In this document: piece after piece, positions 53,082 to 61,115 of the stretch
Layout: every line of letters begins with the position of its first letter
Numbering within the stretch: the stretch's first letter is position 1
DNA from: Phyllobacterium sp. T1293
GTDB lineage: Bacteria > Pseudomonadota > Alphaproteobacteria > Rhizobiales > Rhizobiaceae
Length of the DNA: 64,000 nucleotides
NCBI RefSeq assembly: GCF_020731415.2
Contig: NZ_CP088273.1
Coordinates: forward strand, 67,001-131,000
Direction of reading: 5' to 3'
Notes under the pieces: model-generated
The model's input: only the letters and a program-made list of their open reading frames with translations
The model's database searches: none
Told to the model about the DNA's origin: nothing
Program-made: the position numbers and the translations under genes

Positions 53082-53212
53082 GGTTCGTGGTTCGACATAA
53101 CAACCATGAGGGAGAGGGGTGATGAAGGGGAGTCAAGTTCTGCGATCTTTGCGACTAGCCTTGCATCCACCAATTTCCCTCATGGTTGTTATGTCGAACC
53201 ACGCACCACGAA
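53082..53212. repeat. Inverted repeat, copy 5, shortened form with covarying arms
   Basis: Perfect 28-base arms at 53086-53113 and 53176-53203. They differ from the arms of the other copies in the middle (ATAACAA in place of AAGCTCA), and both arms carry the change, so pairing is intact. The CCTCGGG core is missing; the loop keeps only a decayed TTCTGC...CTTGCATCCACC module. It ends about 10 bases from the stop of the lactonase-type gene. Confidence 0.9.
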
Positions 53213-54046
53213 CTACAATCCCCATACCCTCCGGGCATTCCCCGAAAACAGTTTTGCTTTTTCACTCTCGCTGCATCCAGCAACAAGAGCGTGTGTTGCT
53301 GCGACCCATGTGGCGAGACCACCGCCTAGTGTGCAGACGGGCCAGTCACTGCCCCAGACAATGCGGTCCCAGCCGAAACTGTCGATAATATGATGCACAT
53401 AGGGCTTAAGCGTATCGGCAACCCATTCTCCATCGGCGTAGGCGACCACGCCGGAAATCTTGGCGATGACATTGGACCGCTTGGCGATCTCTGTAATCTT
53501 GCCGCGCCACGTCTCGAAATCATTGCCCTTGATATCTGGCACGCCGCAATGATCGAGAATGAATGTCACGTCGGGCGCCAGATCGACCAGAGCAATTGCC
53601 CTGTCCATCTGGCGTGGCAGAACGCAGAGATCAAACGTCAGACCTGATCCGCCAATACGCCTGATGTTGTCACGGAAAAGCGGGTTTTCCGAGAGTTCAT
53701 CCGGCATGGTGTGCAGGATGCGGCGGAAGCCTTTGACGAACGGGTTGGCTTTCTGGTGTTCGAGATAGGCAGCAAACCCGTCTTCCTCCGGACGGCAGGC
53801 GGCAATTGCCCCGGCGATCAGATTATCATTGCGCTTTGACAGATCGGCCACATAGTCGATTTCCGTCTGGATTTGCGATGGTGCAACATCCACTTCCATA
53901 TGCAGCGCCTGAGTTATTCCGGCGCGGCGGGCCTGAAGCGCATATTCCTCGTAAAGAAAATCGCGGTTGAGCGCCTCGACGCCTGATAGCCAGGGGTAGT
54001 GCAGGGCCGACTGGTCAATGAGATGAAGGTGCGTATCGATCAACAT
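53213..54046 (-). CDS. Amidohydrolase-2 family lactonase (L-fuconolactonase/rhamnonolactonase type)
   Basis: A 277-residue TIM-barrel hydrolase. LIDTHLHLID at the N-terminus, LDHCGVPDIKG (about 174) and the metal Asp in VWGSDWPVC (about 247) are the marks of the family that opens sugar-acid lactones. The start at 54046 removes 11 residues that would run into the IclR gene. It follows the IclR gene after 13 bases and ends the minus-strand arm of the deoxy-sugar cluster. The context suggests that it hydrolyses the lactone formed from L-fucose or a relative. Confidence 0.87.
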   Translation of the reverse strand: MLIDTHLHLIDQSALHYPWLSGVEALNRDFLYEEYALQARRAGITQALHMEVDVAPSQIQTEIDYVADLSKRNDNLIAGAIAACRPEEDGFAAYLEHQKANPFVKGFRRILHTMPDELSENPLFRDNIRRIGGSGLTFDLCVLPRQMDRAIALVDLAPDVTFILDHCGVPDIKGNDFETWRGKITEIAKRSNVIAKISGVVAYADGEWVADTLKPYVHHIIDSFGWDRIVWGSDWPVCTLGGGLATWVAATHALVAGCSESEKAKLFSGNARRVWGL

Positions 54047-54059
54047 GCTTGGCTCCGGT

Positions 54060-54863
54060 TCAGGCGTGACGGATGACACTGGAATGGATCACGTCGGCAC
54101 CCGCCAGTTCCGAGAGTTTTTGTGCCGTTGCCACCAGCATTTCGCGGGCCTGATCCACATCGGGCGCGTCGGCAATGTTCAGGAGCTTGATATAGGGACA
54201 GGTCAATGCGGCAATGGACCGTCCGTCAGGCCCGAGAATTGGTGCAGATATGTTAAATACGCCTGCGGTCTGTTCACTTGCCATGATTTCGTAGCCGCGC
54301 TCACGGATATGGTCGAGGCGTTCGCGGAAGTCTGACGGCTGGGCGATATCGTCAGCATGTTTTTCATATTCGGCAATCATCATTGCCCGTTCTTCATCGG
54401 AGCGGAACGCCAGAAGCACATGGCCGGAGCCGGTGTTGAACAGACTGATATGCGAGCCGACGCGGATCGAAATGCCCCAATAATCAGGGGCTTCCTGCTG
54501 GGCAATGACGACGGCTGCACCGCGGTCAAAGACACTCAACTGGTTGGCCTGTTTTGACATGACCGCAAGATCGCGCATCAGCGGTGTGGCATAGGATGCC
54601 AGCCGTCGGACGGGCGCATGAAGCTGGGCAAGGCCGAAAAGCTTCAATGTCAGCGAATAGCGGTCGCCTTCAAGCCGGGTGACATAGCCACGCCGGACAA
54701 GCCGGTCGAGCATGCGGTAAAATTCATTGGGACTGCGGCCAAGATGTTTGGCAATTTCGGCCTGTGTCAGACCGCCATCAATTCCCGAAAGCAGTTCGAG
54801 AATATCCAGTCCCTTGTCGAGTGCCGGGGCGCGATACCGGTCGCTGTCGTCTTCTTCAATCAT
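54060..54863 (-). CDS. IclR-family transcriptional regulator
   Basis: A 267-residue regulator. The winged helix-turn-helix lies at about 15-70 (LDILELLSGIDGGLTQAEIAKHLGRSPNEFYRMLDRLVRRGYV) and the effector domain at about 85-255, with RVGSHISLFNTGSGHVLLA and AGVFNISAPILG. It is divergent from the sugar ABC transporter genes and co-transcribed with the lactonase gene. It is the probable regulator of the whole pathway. Confidence 0.92.
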   Translation of the reverse strand: MIEEDDSDRYRAPALDKGLDILELLSGIDGGLTQAEIAKHLGRSPNEFYRMLDRLVRRGYVTRLEGDRYSLTLKLFGLAQLHAPVRRLASYATPLMRDLAVMSKQANQLSVFDRGAAVVIAQQEAPDYWGISIRVGSHISLFNTGSGHVLLAFRSDEERAMMIAEYEKHADDIAQPSDFRERLDHIRERGYEIMASEQTAGVFNISAPILGPDGRSIAALTCPYIKLLNIADAPDVDQAREMLVATAQKLSELAGADVIHSSVIRHA

Positions 54864-55028
54864 GGCAATCCCCTCATTTCACTCAATGCATATACGAAGA
54901 TTATCTTCATAGGAAAGCGTTTCCGCGCTTGACGGTCAAGCTGCATAATGTTTGTATATGAATGACACGCCCATATATGGGTGAAGAAAAGTGCCGGGAG
55001 GCGGCACTCTGGGATTGGGAGGAATTGC
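54864..55028. promoter_or_regulatory. Divergent promoter/operator region of the deoxy-sugar cluster
   Basis: Two palindromes stand side by side: GAAGAT-T-ATCTTC (54896-54908) and GGAAA-GCG-TTTCC (54912-54924). A promoter-like TTGACG (54929-54934), 17-base gap, TTGTAT follows on the plus strand. Either palindrome may bind the IclR-type regulator. GGGAGGAATTGC is the ribosome binding site of the binding-protein gene. Confidence 0.6.
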
Positions 55029-56345
55029 ATGAAGAAGCTTTTGGCCAGTGTTTCGGCTGGCGCCATCGCGCTTTTGAGCACAAGCTTTGCTATCGGCGCC
55101 GAGTTGCCGGGCAAGTTTGCAGGCGTGACCATCGACGCCAAGCTTATTGGCGGCCAGCAATATGAGCCGCTTTATGAGCGTATCGGCGAGTGGGAAAAAC
55201 TCACGGGTGCCAAGGTCAACATCCTGTCGAAGAAGAATCACTTCGAACTCGACAAGGAGATCAAATCGGATATCGCTTCGGGCAGCCTGAAGTGGTGCGT
55301 GGGTTCGAACCACTCATCCTTTGCGCCGCAATATCCTGATATCTACACGGATTTGACGAAGCTTATTCCTGCCGAGGAAATTGCAGCCTTCGTTCCTGCC
55401 AACATCAAAGCTTCGACCCTCGACGGCAAGCTGGTGATGCTGCCGCGTGCGCAGTTCGATGTTTCAGCACTCTATTATCAGAAGAGCATCTATGCGGATG
55501 AAGCCAACAAGACGGCGTTCAAGGCCAAATATGGTTATGAGCTGACGCCTCCTGATACATGGCAGCAGGTCACGGATCAGGCGATGTTCTTTACCAAGGC
55601 GCCGGATTTCTACGGCACGCAGTTTGCGGGCAAGGAAGAGGCGATCAATGGCCGCTTCTATGAAATGCTGGTGGCGGAAGGCGGCGAATATATCGACAAG
55701 GACGGCAAGCCTGCCTTCAATTCAGCCGCTGGTATCAAGGCGCTCGACTGGTTCGTCAATCTCTACAAGGCCAAGGCTGTGCCTGCCGGAACAACCAATT
55801 ACCTCTGGGATGATCTCGGGCAGGGCTTTGCCTCGGGTTCAATCGCCATCAATCTGGATTGGCCGGGTTGGGCAAGCTTCTTCAATGATCCGAAGTCTTC
55901 GAAAGTTGCGGGCAATGTCGGCGTCAAGGTGCAGCCGGCGGGATCGTCGGGCAAGCGCACAGGCTGGTCTGGAAGCCATGGCTTCTCAGTGACCAATGCC
56001 TGCGCCAACAAGGAAGCTGCCGCTTCGCTGGTCTGGTGGCTGACCAATGAAGACAGCCAGAAGCTGGAAGCGAAAGCCGGGCCATTGCCGACCCGCACCG
56101 CAGTCTGGGCCTGGGATATCGAACAGGCCAAGGGCGATGCCTACAAAACCGAGGTTCTGGCTGCATTCCAGGAAGCTGCCAAGAATGCATTCCCGGTTCC
56201 GCCATTGGCCGAATGGATCGAGATTTCCAACGCTGTTTATCCGGAACTGCAGGCTGCCATCCTCGGGGACAAGACCTCGAAGGAAGCCCTCGACACCGCC
56301 GCCCAGAAGGCAACCGACATCCTGAAGGATGCCGGCAAGCTTTAA
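55029..56345 (+). CDS. Sugar ABC transporter substrate-binding protein (MalE-like, deoxy-sugar cluster)
   Basis: A 438-residue periplasmic protein of the type 1 sugar-binding group. The signal peptide ends STSFAIGA. The mature part has GQQYEPLYERIGEWEKLTGAKVNIL, a Trp-rich hinge region (NLDWPGWASFF, TGWSGSHGFSVTN) and the closing SNAVYPELQAAILGDKTSKEALD. ATG 55029 begins the signal peptide and has GGGAGGA upstream; a longer frame adds 16 residues. Followed by a hairpin, then two permeases and an ATPase. Confidence 0.9.
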   Translation: MKKLLASVSAGAIALLSTSFAIGAELPGKFAGVTIDAKLIGGQQYEPLYERIGEWEKLTGAKVNILSKKNHFELDKEIKSDIASGSLKWCVGSNHSSFAPQYPDIYTDLTKLIPAEEIAAFVPANIKASTLDGKLVMLPRAQFDVSALYYQKSIYADEANKTAFKAKYGYELTPPDTWQQVTDQAMFFTKAPDFYGTQFAGKEEAINGRFYEMLVAEGGEYIDKDGKPAFNSAAGIKALDWFVNLYKAKAVPAGTTNYLWDDLGQGFASGSIAINLDWPGWASFFNDPKSSKVAGNVGVKVQPAGSSGKRTGWSGSHGFSVTNACANKEAAASLVWWLTNEDSQKLEAKAGPLPTRTAVWAWDIEQAKGDAYKTEVLAAFQEAAKNAFPVPPLAEWIEISNAVYPELQAAILGDKTSKEALDTAAQKATDILKDAGKL

Positions 56346-56370
56346 CGGGATCTGAGTGGAATGAAAAAGC

Positions 56371-56410
56371 TGCTTACCCCCTTTGGCCCTTGGTCGGAGG
56401 GGGTGGGTAG
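56371..56410 (+). terminator. Hairpin between binding-protein and permease genes
   Basis: ACCCCCT (56376-56382) pairs with AGGGGGT (56398-56404), with GCT/AGC outside. It has no T-run. Probably an mRNA processing or stability element that sets a higher level of binding protein. Confidence 0.55.
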
Positions 56411-56452
56411 CATTCATCCCGCAGAGCAGAGATCAGAAGGCCAATATACCAG

Positions 56453-57349
56453 ATGAAATTTCCCAAACTCTCAGCGCCGACGCTTCTGCTGCTGCCTGCC
56501 ATTATCGTTCTGGCGGCGGTCATCGTCCTGCCGCTGCTGTTTTCGCTCTATTCGAGCTTCACGCCGTTCCGGCTGACCAAGCCGGAGACGCTGTGGATTT
56601 TTATTGGCTTCCGCAATTATGTGAGCGCCTTGACCAGTGTGGAATTCTGGTCAGCATTCGGGCGCACGGTCCTGCTTTTGACAATTGCGCTGAATGCCGA
56701 AATGTTCCTTGGCCTCGGGCTTGCCATGCTGGTCAACAAAGCGACGCGCGGCCAGCGGCTTTTGCGCACGCTGATGATGTTCCCGATGATGTTTTCACCC
56801 GTCCTCGTCGGCTTTCAGTTCAAATTCCTGTTCAATGACAATATCGGCTTCGTCAATAATGTGCTGCAGTCGCTTGGAATAACCACATCGGCCATACCAT
56901 GGCTGATCGACGGCAATCTGGCATTGTTCTCGATCATTATTGCCGAAGTCTGGTCGTCCACCTCGGTTTTCGCCATTCTCATTCTCGCTGGCCTTCTCGC
57001 CATGCCGCAGGAGCCGGTTGAAGCCGCGCGTGTCGATGGCTGCACGCCGTGGCAGACATTCCGCTATGTCACCTGGCCCTATCTCATGCCGTTTGCCTTC
57101 ATTGCCATGACCATCCGCTCGCTCGACGTGGCGCGTGCCTATGACATTGTAAAGATCATGACCGATGGCGGTCCGGCAAAACGCACGGAACTGTTGTGGA
57201 CGCTGGTTGGACGCACCGCCTATAGCGATGCACGCATGGGGCTGGCCAATGCCATGGCCTATATCTCCATCCTGCTTTCCATCCTGTTCACCGTGTATTT
57301 CTTCAGAAAGCTCGCCGCTGCGCGCCAGCAAATCGGAGCGGAGTGGTAA
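56453..57349 (+). CDS. Sugar ABC transporter permease (MalF/UgpA-like)
   Basis: A 298-residue permease with six hydrophobic segments. The EAA loop is EPVEAARVDGCTPWQTFRYVTWPYLMPFAFIAM (about 185-217). The first segment is long and followed by SLYSSFTPFRLTKPE, normal for the family. The next permease gene starts 1 base after its stop. Confidence 0.93.
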   Translation: MKFPKLSAPTLLLLPAIIVLAAVIVLPLLFSLYSSFTPFRLTKPETLWIFIGFRNYVSALTSVEFWSAFGRTVLLLTIALNAEMFLGLGLAMLVNKATRGQRLLRTLMMFPMMFSPVLVGFQFKFLFNDNIGFVNNVLQSLGITTSAIPWLIDGNLALFSIIIAEVWSSTSVFAILILAGLLAMPQEPVEAARVDGCTPWQTFRYVTWPYLMPFAFIAMTIRSLDVARAYDIVKIMTDGGPAKRTELLWTLVGRTAYSDARMGLANAMAYISILLSILFTVYFFRKLAAARQQIGAEW

Positions 57350-57350
57350 G

Positions 57351-58217
57351 ATGGACCAGAACAACGCACATCGCCTCAAGCGCCGCGGCCTGAAAGTCCT
57401 GCATTTCGTCGGACTGTTCCTCGCCATGCTGGTTATCTGCCTGCCGGGCCTCTGGATCGTCCTCAATTCACTCCGCCCGACGGTGGAGATCATGGCGAAG
57501 CCGCCTGTGTGGATTCCGCAGGATATTTCGCTTGATGCCTATCGTTCCATGTTCGGTGGTGCCGGGCAGGGCGGGATTCCGGTCTGGGAATATTTCCGCA
57601 ACTCGCTGATCATCTCGATTACCTCCACTGTCATCGCACTGATCATTGGCATGGCCGGCGGTTATGCCTTTGCCCGGTACAAGTTCAAGGGCAAGTCGGC
57701 GATCTTCCTCGGTTTCATGCTGACCCGCGCCGTTCCCGGCATTGCGCTGTCGCTGCCGCTGTTCATGGTTTTTGCCCGGCTCGGGATTATCGATACGCAC
57801 TTCTCCATGATCCTTGTCTATGTGGCCCTGAATGTGCCGTTCACGATCTGGTTGATCGATGGTTTCTTCCGTCAGGTGCCGAAGGATCTGGCGGAGGCGG
57901 CACAGATCGATGGCTGCACGCGTTGGCAGGCATTCTGGCAGGTGGAATTCCCGCTGGCTGGCCCCGGTATTGCATCAGCAGGCATTTTCGCCTTCCTCAC
58001 GTCGTGGAACGAATATGCGCTGGCAGCGCAGATCACCCGCTCGGTCAATTCGAAGACACTGCCTGTCGGGCTTCTCGATTACACGTCGGAATTCACCATT
58101 GACTGGCGCGGCATGTGCGCGCTTGCCGTGGTCATGATCGTTCCGGCGCTGACCCTCACATTCATCATTCAAAAGCATCTGGTGTCCGGACTGACGTTCG
58201 GCGCGGTGAAAGGTTAA
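57351..58217 (+). CDS. Sugar ABC transporter permease (MalG/UgpE-like)
   Basis: A 288-residue permease with six hydrophobic segments and an EAA loop at KDLAEAAQIDGCTRWQAFWQVEFPLAGPGIASAG (about 182-215). ATG 57351 has GGAGCGGAG upstream; the open frame reaches 62 codons further into the previous gene but that is not coding. A 161-base palindrome separates it from the ATPase gene. Confidence 0.92.
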   Translation: MDQNNAHRLKRRGLKVLHFVGLFLAMLVICLPGLWIVLNSLRPTVEIMAKPPVWIPQDISLDAYRSMFGGAGQGGIPVWEYFRNSLIISITSTVIALIIGMAGGYAFARYKFKGKSAIFLGFMLTRAVPGIALSLPLFMVFARLGIIDTHFSMILVYVALNVPFTIWLIDGFFRQVPKDLAEAAQIDGCTRWQAFWQVEFPLAGPGIASAGIFAFLTSWNEYALAAQITRSVNSKTLPVGLLDYTSEFTIDWRGMCALAVVMIVPALTLTFIIQKHLVSGLTFGAVKG

Positions 58218-58219
58218 GC

Positions 58220-58380
58220 GAGCCTTTCTCGACCATATTGACCTATTCTGACGGAGAGACGTTGTGACAAGACCAAGTAAAGACAAGAAGGGCGCACTCT
58301 TTGTGCTGGTGAGTGGTTTTGCGCCGGAATTGGCGCAAAGTCTCTCCGTCAGAATAGGTCAATATGGTCGGAAAAGGCTC
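58220..58380. repeat. 161-base intergenic palindrome between permease and ATPase genes
   Basis: Arms of 41 bases at 58220-58260 and 58340-58380, nearly perfect (CGACCATATTGACCTATTCT core). A smaller TTGCGCC-GGAATT-GGCGCAA palindrome lies inside at 58319-58338. It ends 5 bases before the ATPase start codon, so it could influence translation of that gene. It is unrelated in sequence to copies 1-5. Confidence 0.88.
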
Positions 58381-58385
58381 TTCTA

Positions 58386-59483
58386 ATGGCACCCGTAACC
58401 CTGAAAAAGCTGGTCAAGCGCTATGGCAGTGTCGATGTCGTCCACGGCATTGATCTTGAAGTGAAGGATCGCGAGTTTATCGCACTGGTCGGACCCTCCG
58501 GCTGCGGCAAATCCACGACGTTGCGCATGATTGCCGGGCTTGAGGAAATCAGCGATGGCGTGATTGAAATTGGCGGCAAGCCAGTCAACGATCTGCCGCC
58601 GCGCGCCCGCAATATCTCGATGGTGTTCCAGTCCTATGCGCTCTATCCGCATATGACCGTGCGCGAAAATATGGGGTTTTCGCTGAAGATCGGCAAAATT
58701 GCGCAATCCGAGATTGATCAGCGCGTCAATGAAGCGGCTGCCATTCTCGATCTCGATAAGCTGATGGACCGGCGCCCTTCGCAACTGTCAGGCGGACAGC
58801 GCCAGCGCGTGGCCATGGGCCGTGCCATTGTGCGCAAGCCTGAAGTGTTCCTGTTCGACGAGCCGCTCTCCAATCTCGATGCGAAACTGCGCACGCAGGT
58901 GCGCACCGAAATCAAGCGTCTGCATGCCAAAGTGCAGGCAACTATGATTTATGTGACCCATGATCAGGTGGAGGCGATGACGCTTTCCGACCGTATCGTC
59001 ATCATGCGTGATGGATATATCGAGCAGGTCGGCACGCCGGAGGAAGTGTTCAAGCGCCCGGCAACGCGCTTTGTCGCGGGCTTCATCGGCTCGCCGCCAA
59101 TGAACCTGAATGAGGCCACTGTCGATGGCGGCAAATTGGTCTTACAGGGTGGTCAAAGCCTTCCGCTTCCCATTGAATTCCGCAACAAGGTGGTTGCCGG
59201 ACAGAAGGTTATTTTCGGCCTGCGTCCTGATGATATCTACCCGACAGGTCATGGCCTGAGTTCCGGCGATGCGACCGATGTGCATGAGCTATCGCTGCCT
59301 GTTTCAATCACCGAACCGCTCGGCAACGAAACGCTGGTATTCATCACGCTGGGCGAGCGCGAATGGGTGTCGCGCATGCTGAACCCGCGTCCGCTCGGAT
59401 CAGGCGAAACCATCAAGCTGAGCTTCGACCTGTCGCAGGCGCATCTCTTTTCGCCTGAAACCGGCAAAACCTTGCGGAGCTGA
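58386..59483 (+). CDS. Sugar ABC transporter ATP-binding protein (MalK/UgpC-like)
   Basis: A 365-residue ATPase. Walker A VGPSGCGKSTTLRM (about 35-48), signature LSGGQRQRVAMGRAI and Walker B VFLFDEPLSNLDAK are intact, followed by VTHDQVEAMTLSDRI. The C-terminal MalK regulatory/TOBE region runs from about 240 to the end (FIGSPPMNLNEA, IFGLRPDDI). Two bases separate it from the dehydratase gene. No clear ribosome binding site is seen apart from the G/A-rich arm end of the palindrome (GGAAAAGG). Confidence 0.93.
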   Translation: MAPVTLKKLVKRYGSVDVVHGIDLEVKDREFIALVGPSGCGKSTTLRMIAGLEEISDGVIEIGGKPVNDLPPRARNISMVFQSYALYPHMTVRENMGFSLKIGKIAQSEIDQRVNEAAAILDLDKLMDRRPSQLSGGQRQRVAMGRAIVRKPEVFLFDEPLSNLDAKLRTQVRTEIKRLHAKVQATMIYVTHDQVEAMTLSDRIVIMRDGYIEQVGTPEEVFKRPATRFVAGFIGSPPMNLNEATVDGGKLVLQGGQSLPLPIEFRNKVVAGQKVIFGLRPDDIYPTGHGLSSGDATDVHELSLPVSITEPLGNETLVFITLGEREWVSRMLNPRPLGSGETIKLSFDLSQAHLFSPETGKTLRS

Positions 59484-59485
59484 CC

Positions 59486-60598
59486 ATGGCCAAAATCGAA
59501 CGGGTTGAATTGCGCATGGTTGATCTGCCGCCAAAAGTGCTGCGGACCGATGCGATCCAGAGCTTTGTTTCGCAGGAAACACCGATTGTCACGATTACCG
59601 ATAGCGATGGTGCTGTCGGCACGGGATATAGCTATACGATCGGCACCGGCGGCTCGTCGGTGATGCGGCTTCTGTCGGATCATCTGGCACCGCGCCTGCT
59701 CGGCAAGGATGCGGATCAGATTGAAGCGATCTGGCGCGAGCTGGAATTTGCCACGCACGCCACCACCATCGGTGCGATCACAGCTATTGCGCTGGCCGCC
59801 ATCGATATCGCGCTGTGGGATTTGCGGGCGAAGAAGCAGAACCTTCCCTTATGGAAACTGGCTGGCGGCGCGAAAGATCGCTGTCCGCTTTACACAACTG
59901 AAGGTGGCTGGCTGCATATTGAAAAGCAGGCGCTGGTGGATGATGCATTGCAGGCGAAGGCCAAAGGTTTCAAGGGTGCGAAGGTAAAAATCGGCCGCCC
60001 GCATGGATCGGAAGATCTCGACCGGTTGTCGGCGGTGCGCGATGCGGTTGGCTCCGGTTTTGAGATCATGACCGATGCCAATCAGGGCTTTACACTGGAT
60101 GAAGCTATCAGACGCTCGCAGGTGCTGCGTGATATCGATCTGGCCTGGCTGGAAGAGCCGCTGCCTGCCGATGATATTGATGGCCATGTGCGGCTGTCAT
60201 CGGCCACGCAGACACCGGTTGCGGTTGGCGAGTCGCTCTATTCCATCCGGCATTTCCGCGAATATATGCAAAAGCGTGCCTGTTCCATCGTGCAGGTGGA
60301 TGTGGGGCGGATCGGTGGCATCACGCCCTGGCTGAAAGTGGCGCATACGGCTGAGACTTTTGACATGCCCGTTTGCCCGCACTTTCTGATGGAACTGCAT
60401 GTGAGCCTCACCTGTGCGGTACAGAACGGCAGATATGTCGAGTATATCCCGCAACTGGATGACCTCACCCAAACACAGATGCGCATTGAGAACGGCTATG
60501 CCATTGCTCCGTCGGAACCGGGCATCGGTATCGACTGGGACTGGGATGCGGTGAAGGCACGCAGCGTTGGCGAGTTCACCACGGAAATCCGGAGCTAG
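59486..60598 (+). CDS. Enolase-superfamily sugar-acid dehydratase (mandelate racemase group)
   Basis: A 370-residue enzyme. The second-strand catalytic Lys is in GAKVKIGRPHG (about 167). The metal ligands are Asp in MTDANQG (about 194), Glu in WLEEPL (about 220) and Glu in AVGESLYS (about 247). The His region is MPVCPHFLMELH (about 292-303). This is the mandelate-racemase-type arrangement of acid-sugar dehydratases. With a deoxy-sugar mutarotase, an SDR and an FAH hydrolase beside it, L-fuconate (or L-rhamnonate) dehydratase is the likely activity, giving a 2-keto-3-deoxy sugar acid. Confidence 0.88.
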   Translation: MAKIERVELRMVDLPPKVLRTDAIQSFVSQETPIVTITDSDGAVGTGYSYTIGTGGSSVMRLLSDHLAPRLLGKDADQIEAIWRELEFATHATTIGAITAIALAAIDIALWDLRAKKQNLPLWKLAGGAKDRCPLYTTEGGWLHIEKQALVDDALQAKAKGFKGAKVKIGRPHGSEDLDRLSAVRDAVGSGFEIMTDANQGFTLDEAIRRSQVLRDIDLAWLEEPLPADDIDGHVRLSSATQTPVAVGESLYSIRHFREYMQKRACSIVQVDVGRIGGITPWLKVAHTAETFDMPVCPHFLMELHVSLTCAVQNGRYVEYIPQLDDLTQTQMRIENGYAIAPSEPGIGIDWDWDAVKARSVGEFTTEIRS

Positions 60599-60601
60599 AT
60601 C

Positions 60602-60931
60602 ATGCAGCGCATGGGAATGATGATCGGGCTCAATGGCGAGAAGGTTGCCGAGTATAAGCGGTTGCACGCGGCTGTCTGGCCCGAGATTCTCGCGCTGATT
60701 TCCAGCTGCAATATCCGCAACTACACGATCTTCCTGCGCGAGCCGGAGAACATCCTGTTCGGTACATGGGAATATCACGGCGCGGATTTTGCTGCGGATA
60801 TGGCGAAGATGGCAGCCGATCCGAAAAATGGGGAATGGTGGGCTGTTTGTATGCCTTGTCAGGTGCCGCTGGAAACACGCGCGCCGGGCGAATGGTGGGC
60901 GATGATGGATGAAGTTTTTCATCTGGATTGA
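60602..60931 (+). CDS. L-rhamnose/L-fucose-type mutarotase (RhaM/DUF718 family)
   Basis: A 109-residue enzyme that interconverts sugar anomers. MGMMIGLNGEKVAEYKRLHAAVWPEILALISSCNIRNYTIFLREPENILFG carries the catalytic His and the conserved Tyr, and the end has EWWAVCMPCQ and WWAMMDEVFH. Relatives act on L-rhamnose; in this context it may serve L-fucose. GGAG precedes the ATG. It is followed by the second palindromic element of the cluster. Confidence 0.9.
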   Translation: MQRMGMMIGLNGEKVAEYKRLHAAVWPEILALISSCNIRNYTIFLREPENILFGTWEYHGADFAADMAKMAADPKNGEWWAVCMPCQVPLETRAPGEWWAMMDEVFHLD

Positions 60932-60953
60932 GGAATGATGATGCGTGCTTTCA

Positions 60954-61110
60954 CCCCCCTCTGTCCTGTCGGACATCTCCCCCACAAGGGGGGAGATCAC
61001 ATTGACATGAACGCTTTCCTACAACGGGAAACATTGCAGATTGTGCAAAGGCGGTACTCGCAGCTGATCTCCCCCCTTGTGGGGGAGATGCCCGACAGGG
61101 CAGAGGGGGG
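60954..61110. repeat. 157-base palindrome of the CTCCCCC-CAC-AAGGGGGGAG type
   Basis: Arms of 46 bases at 60954-60999 and 61065-61110, differing at a few positions. Each arm itself contains a small hairpin (CTCCCCCACAAGGGGGGAG). This is a repeat type seen in many Rhizobiales genomes. Its right end AGAGGGGGG lies 5 bases before the presumed TTG start of the Gfo/Idh gene. Confidence 0.92.
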
Positions 61111-61115
61111 TGCCG

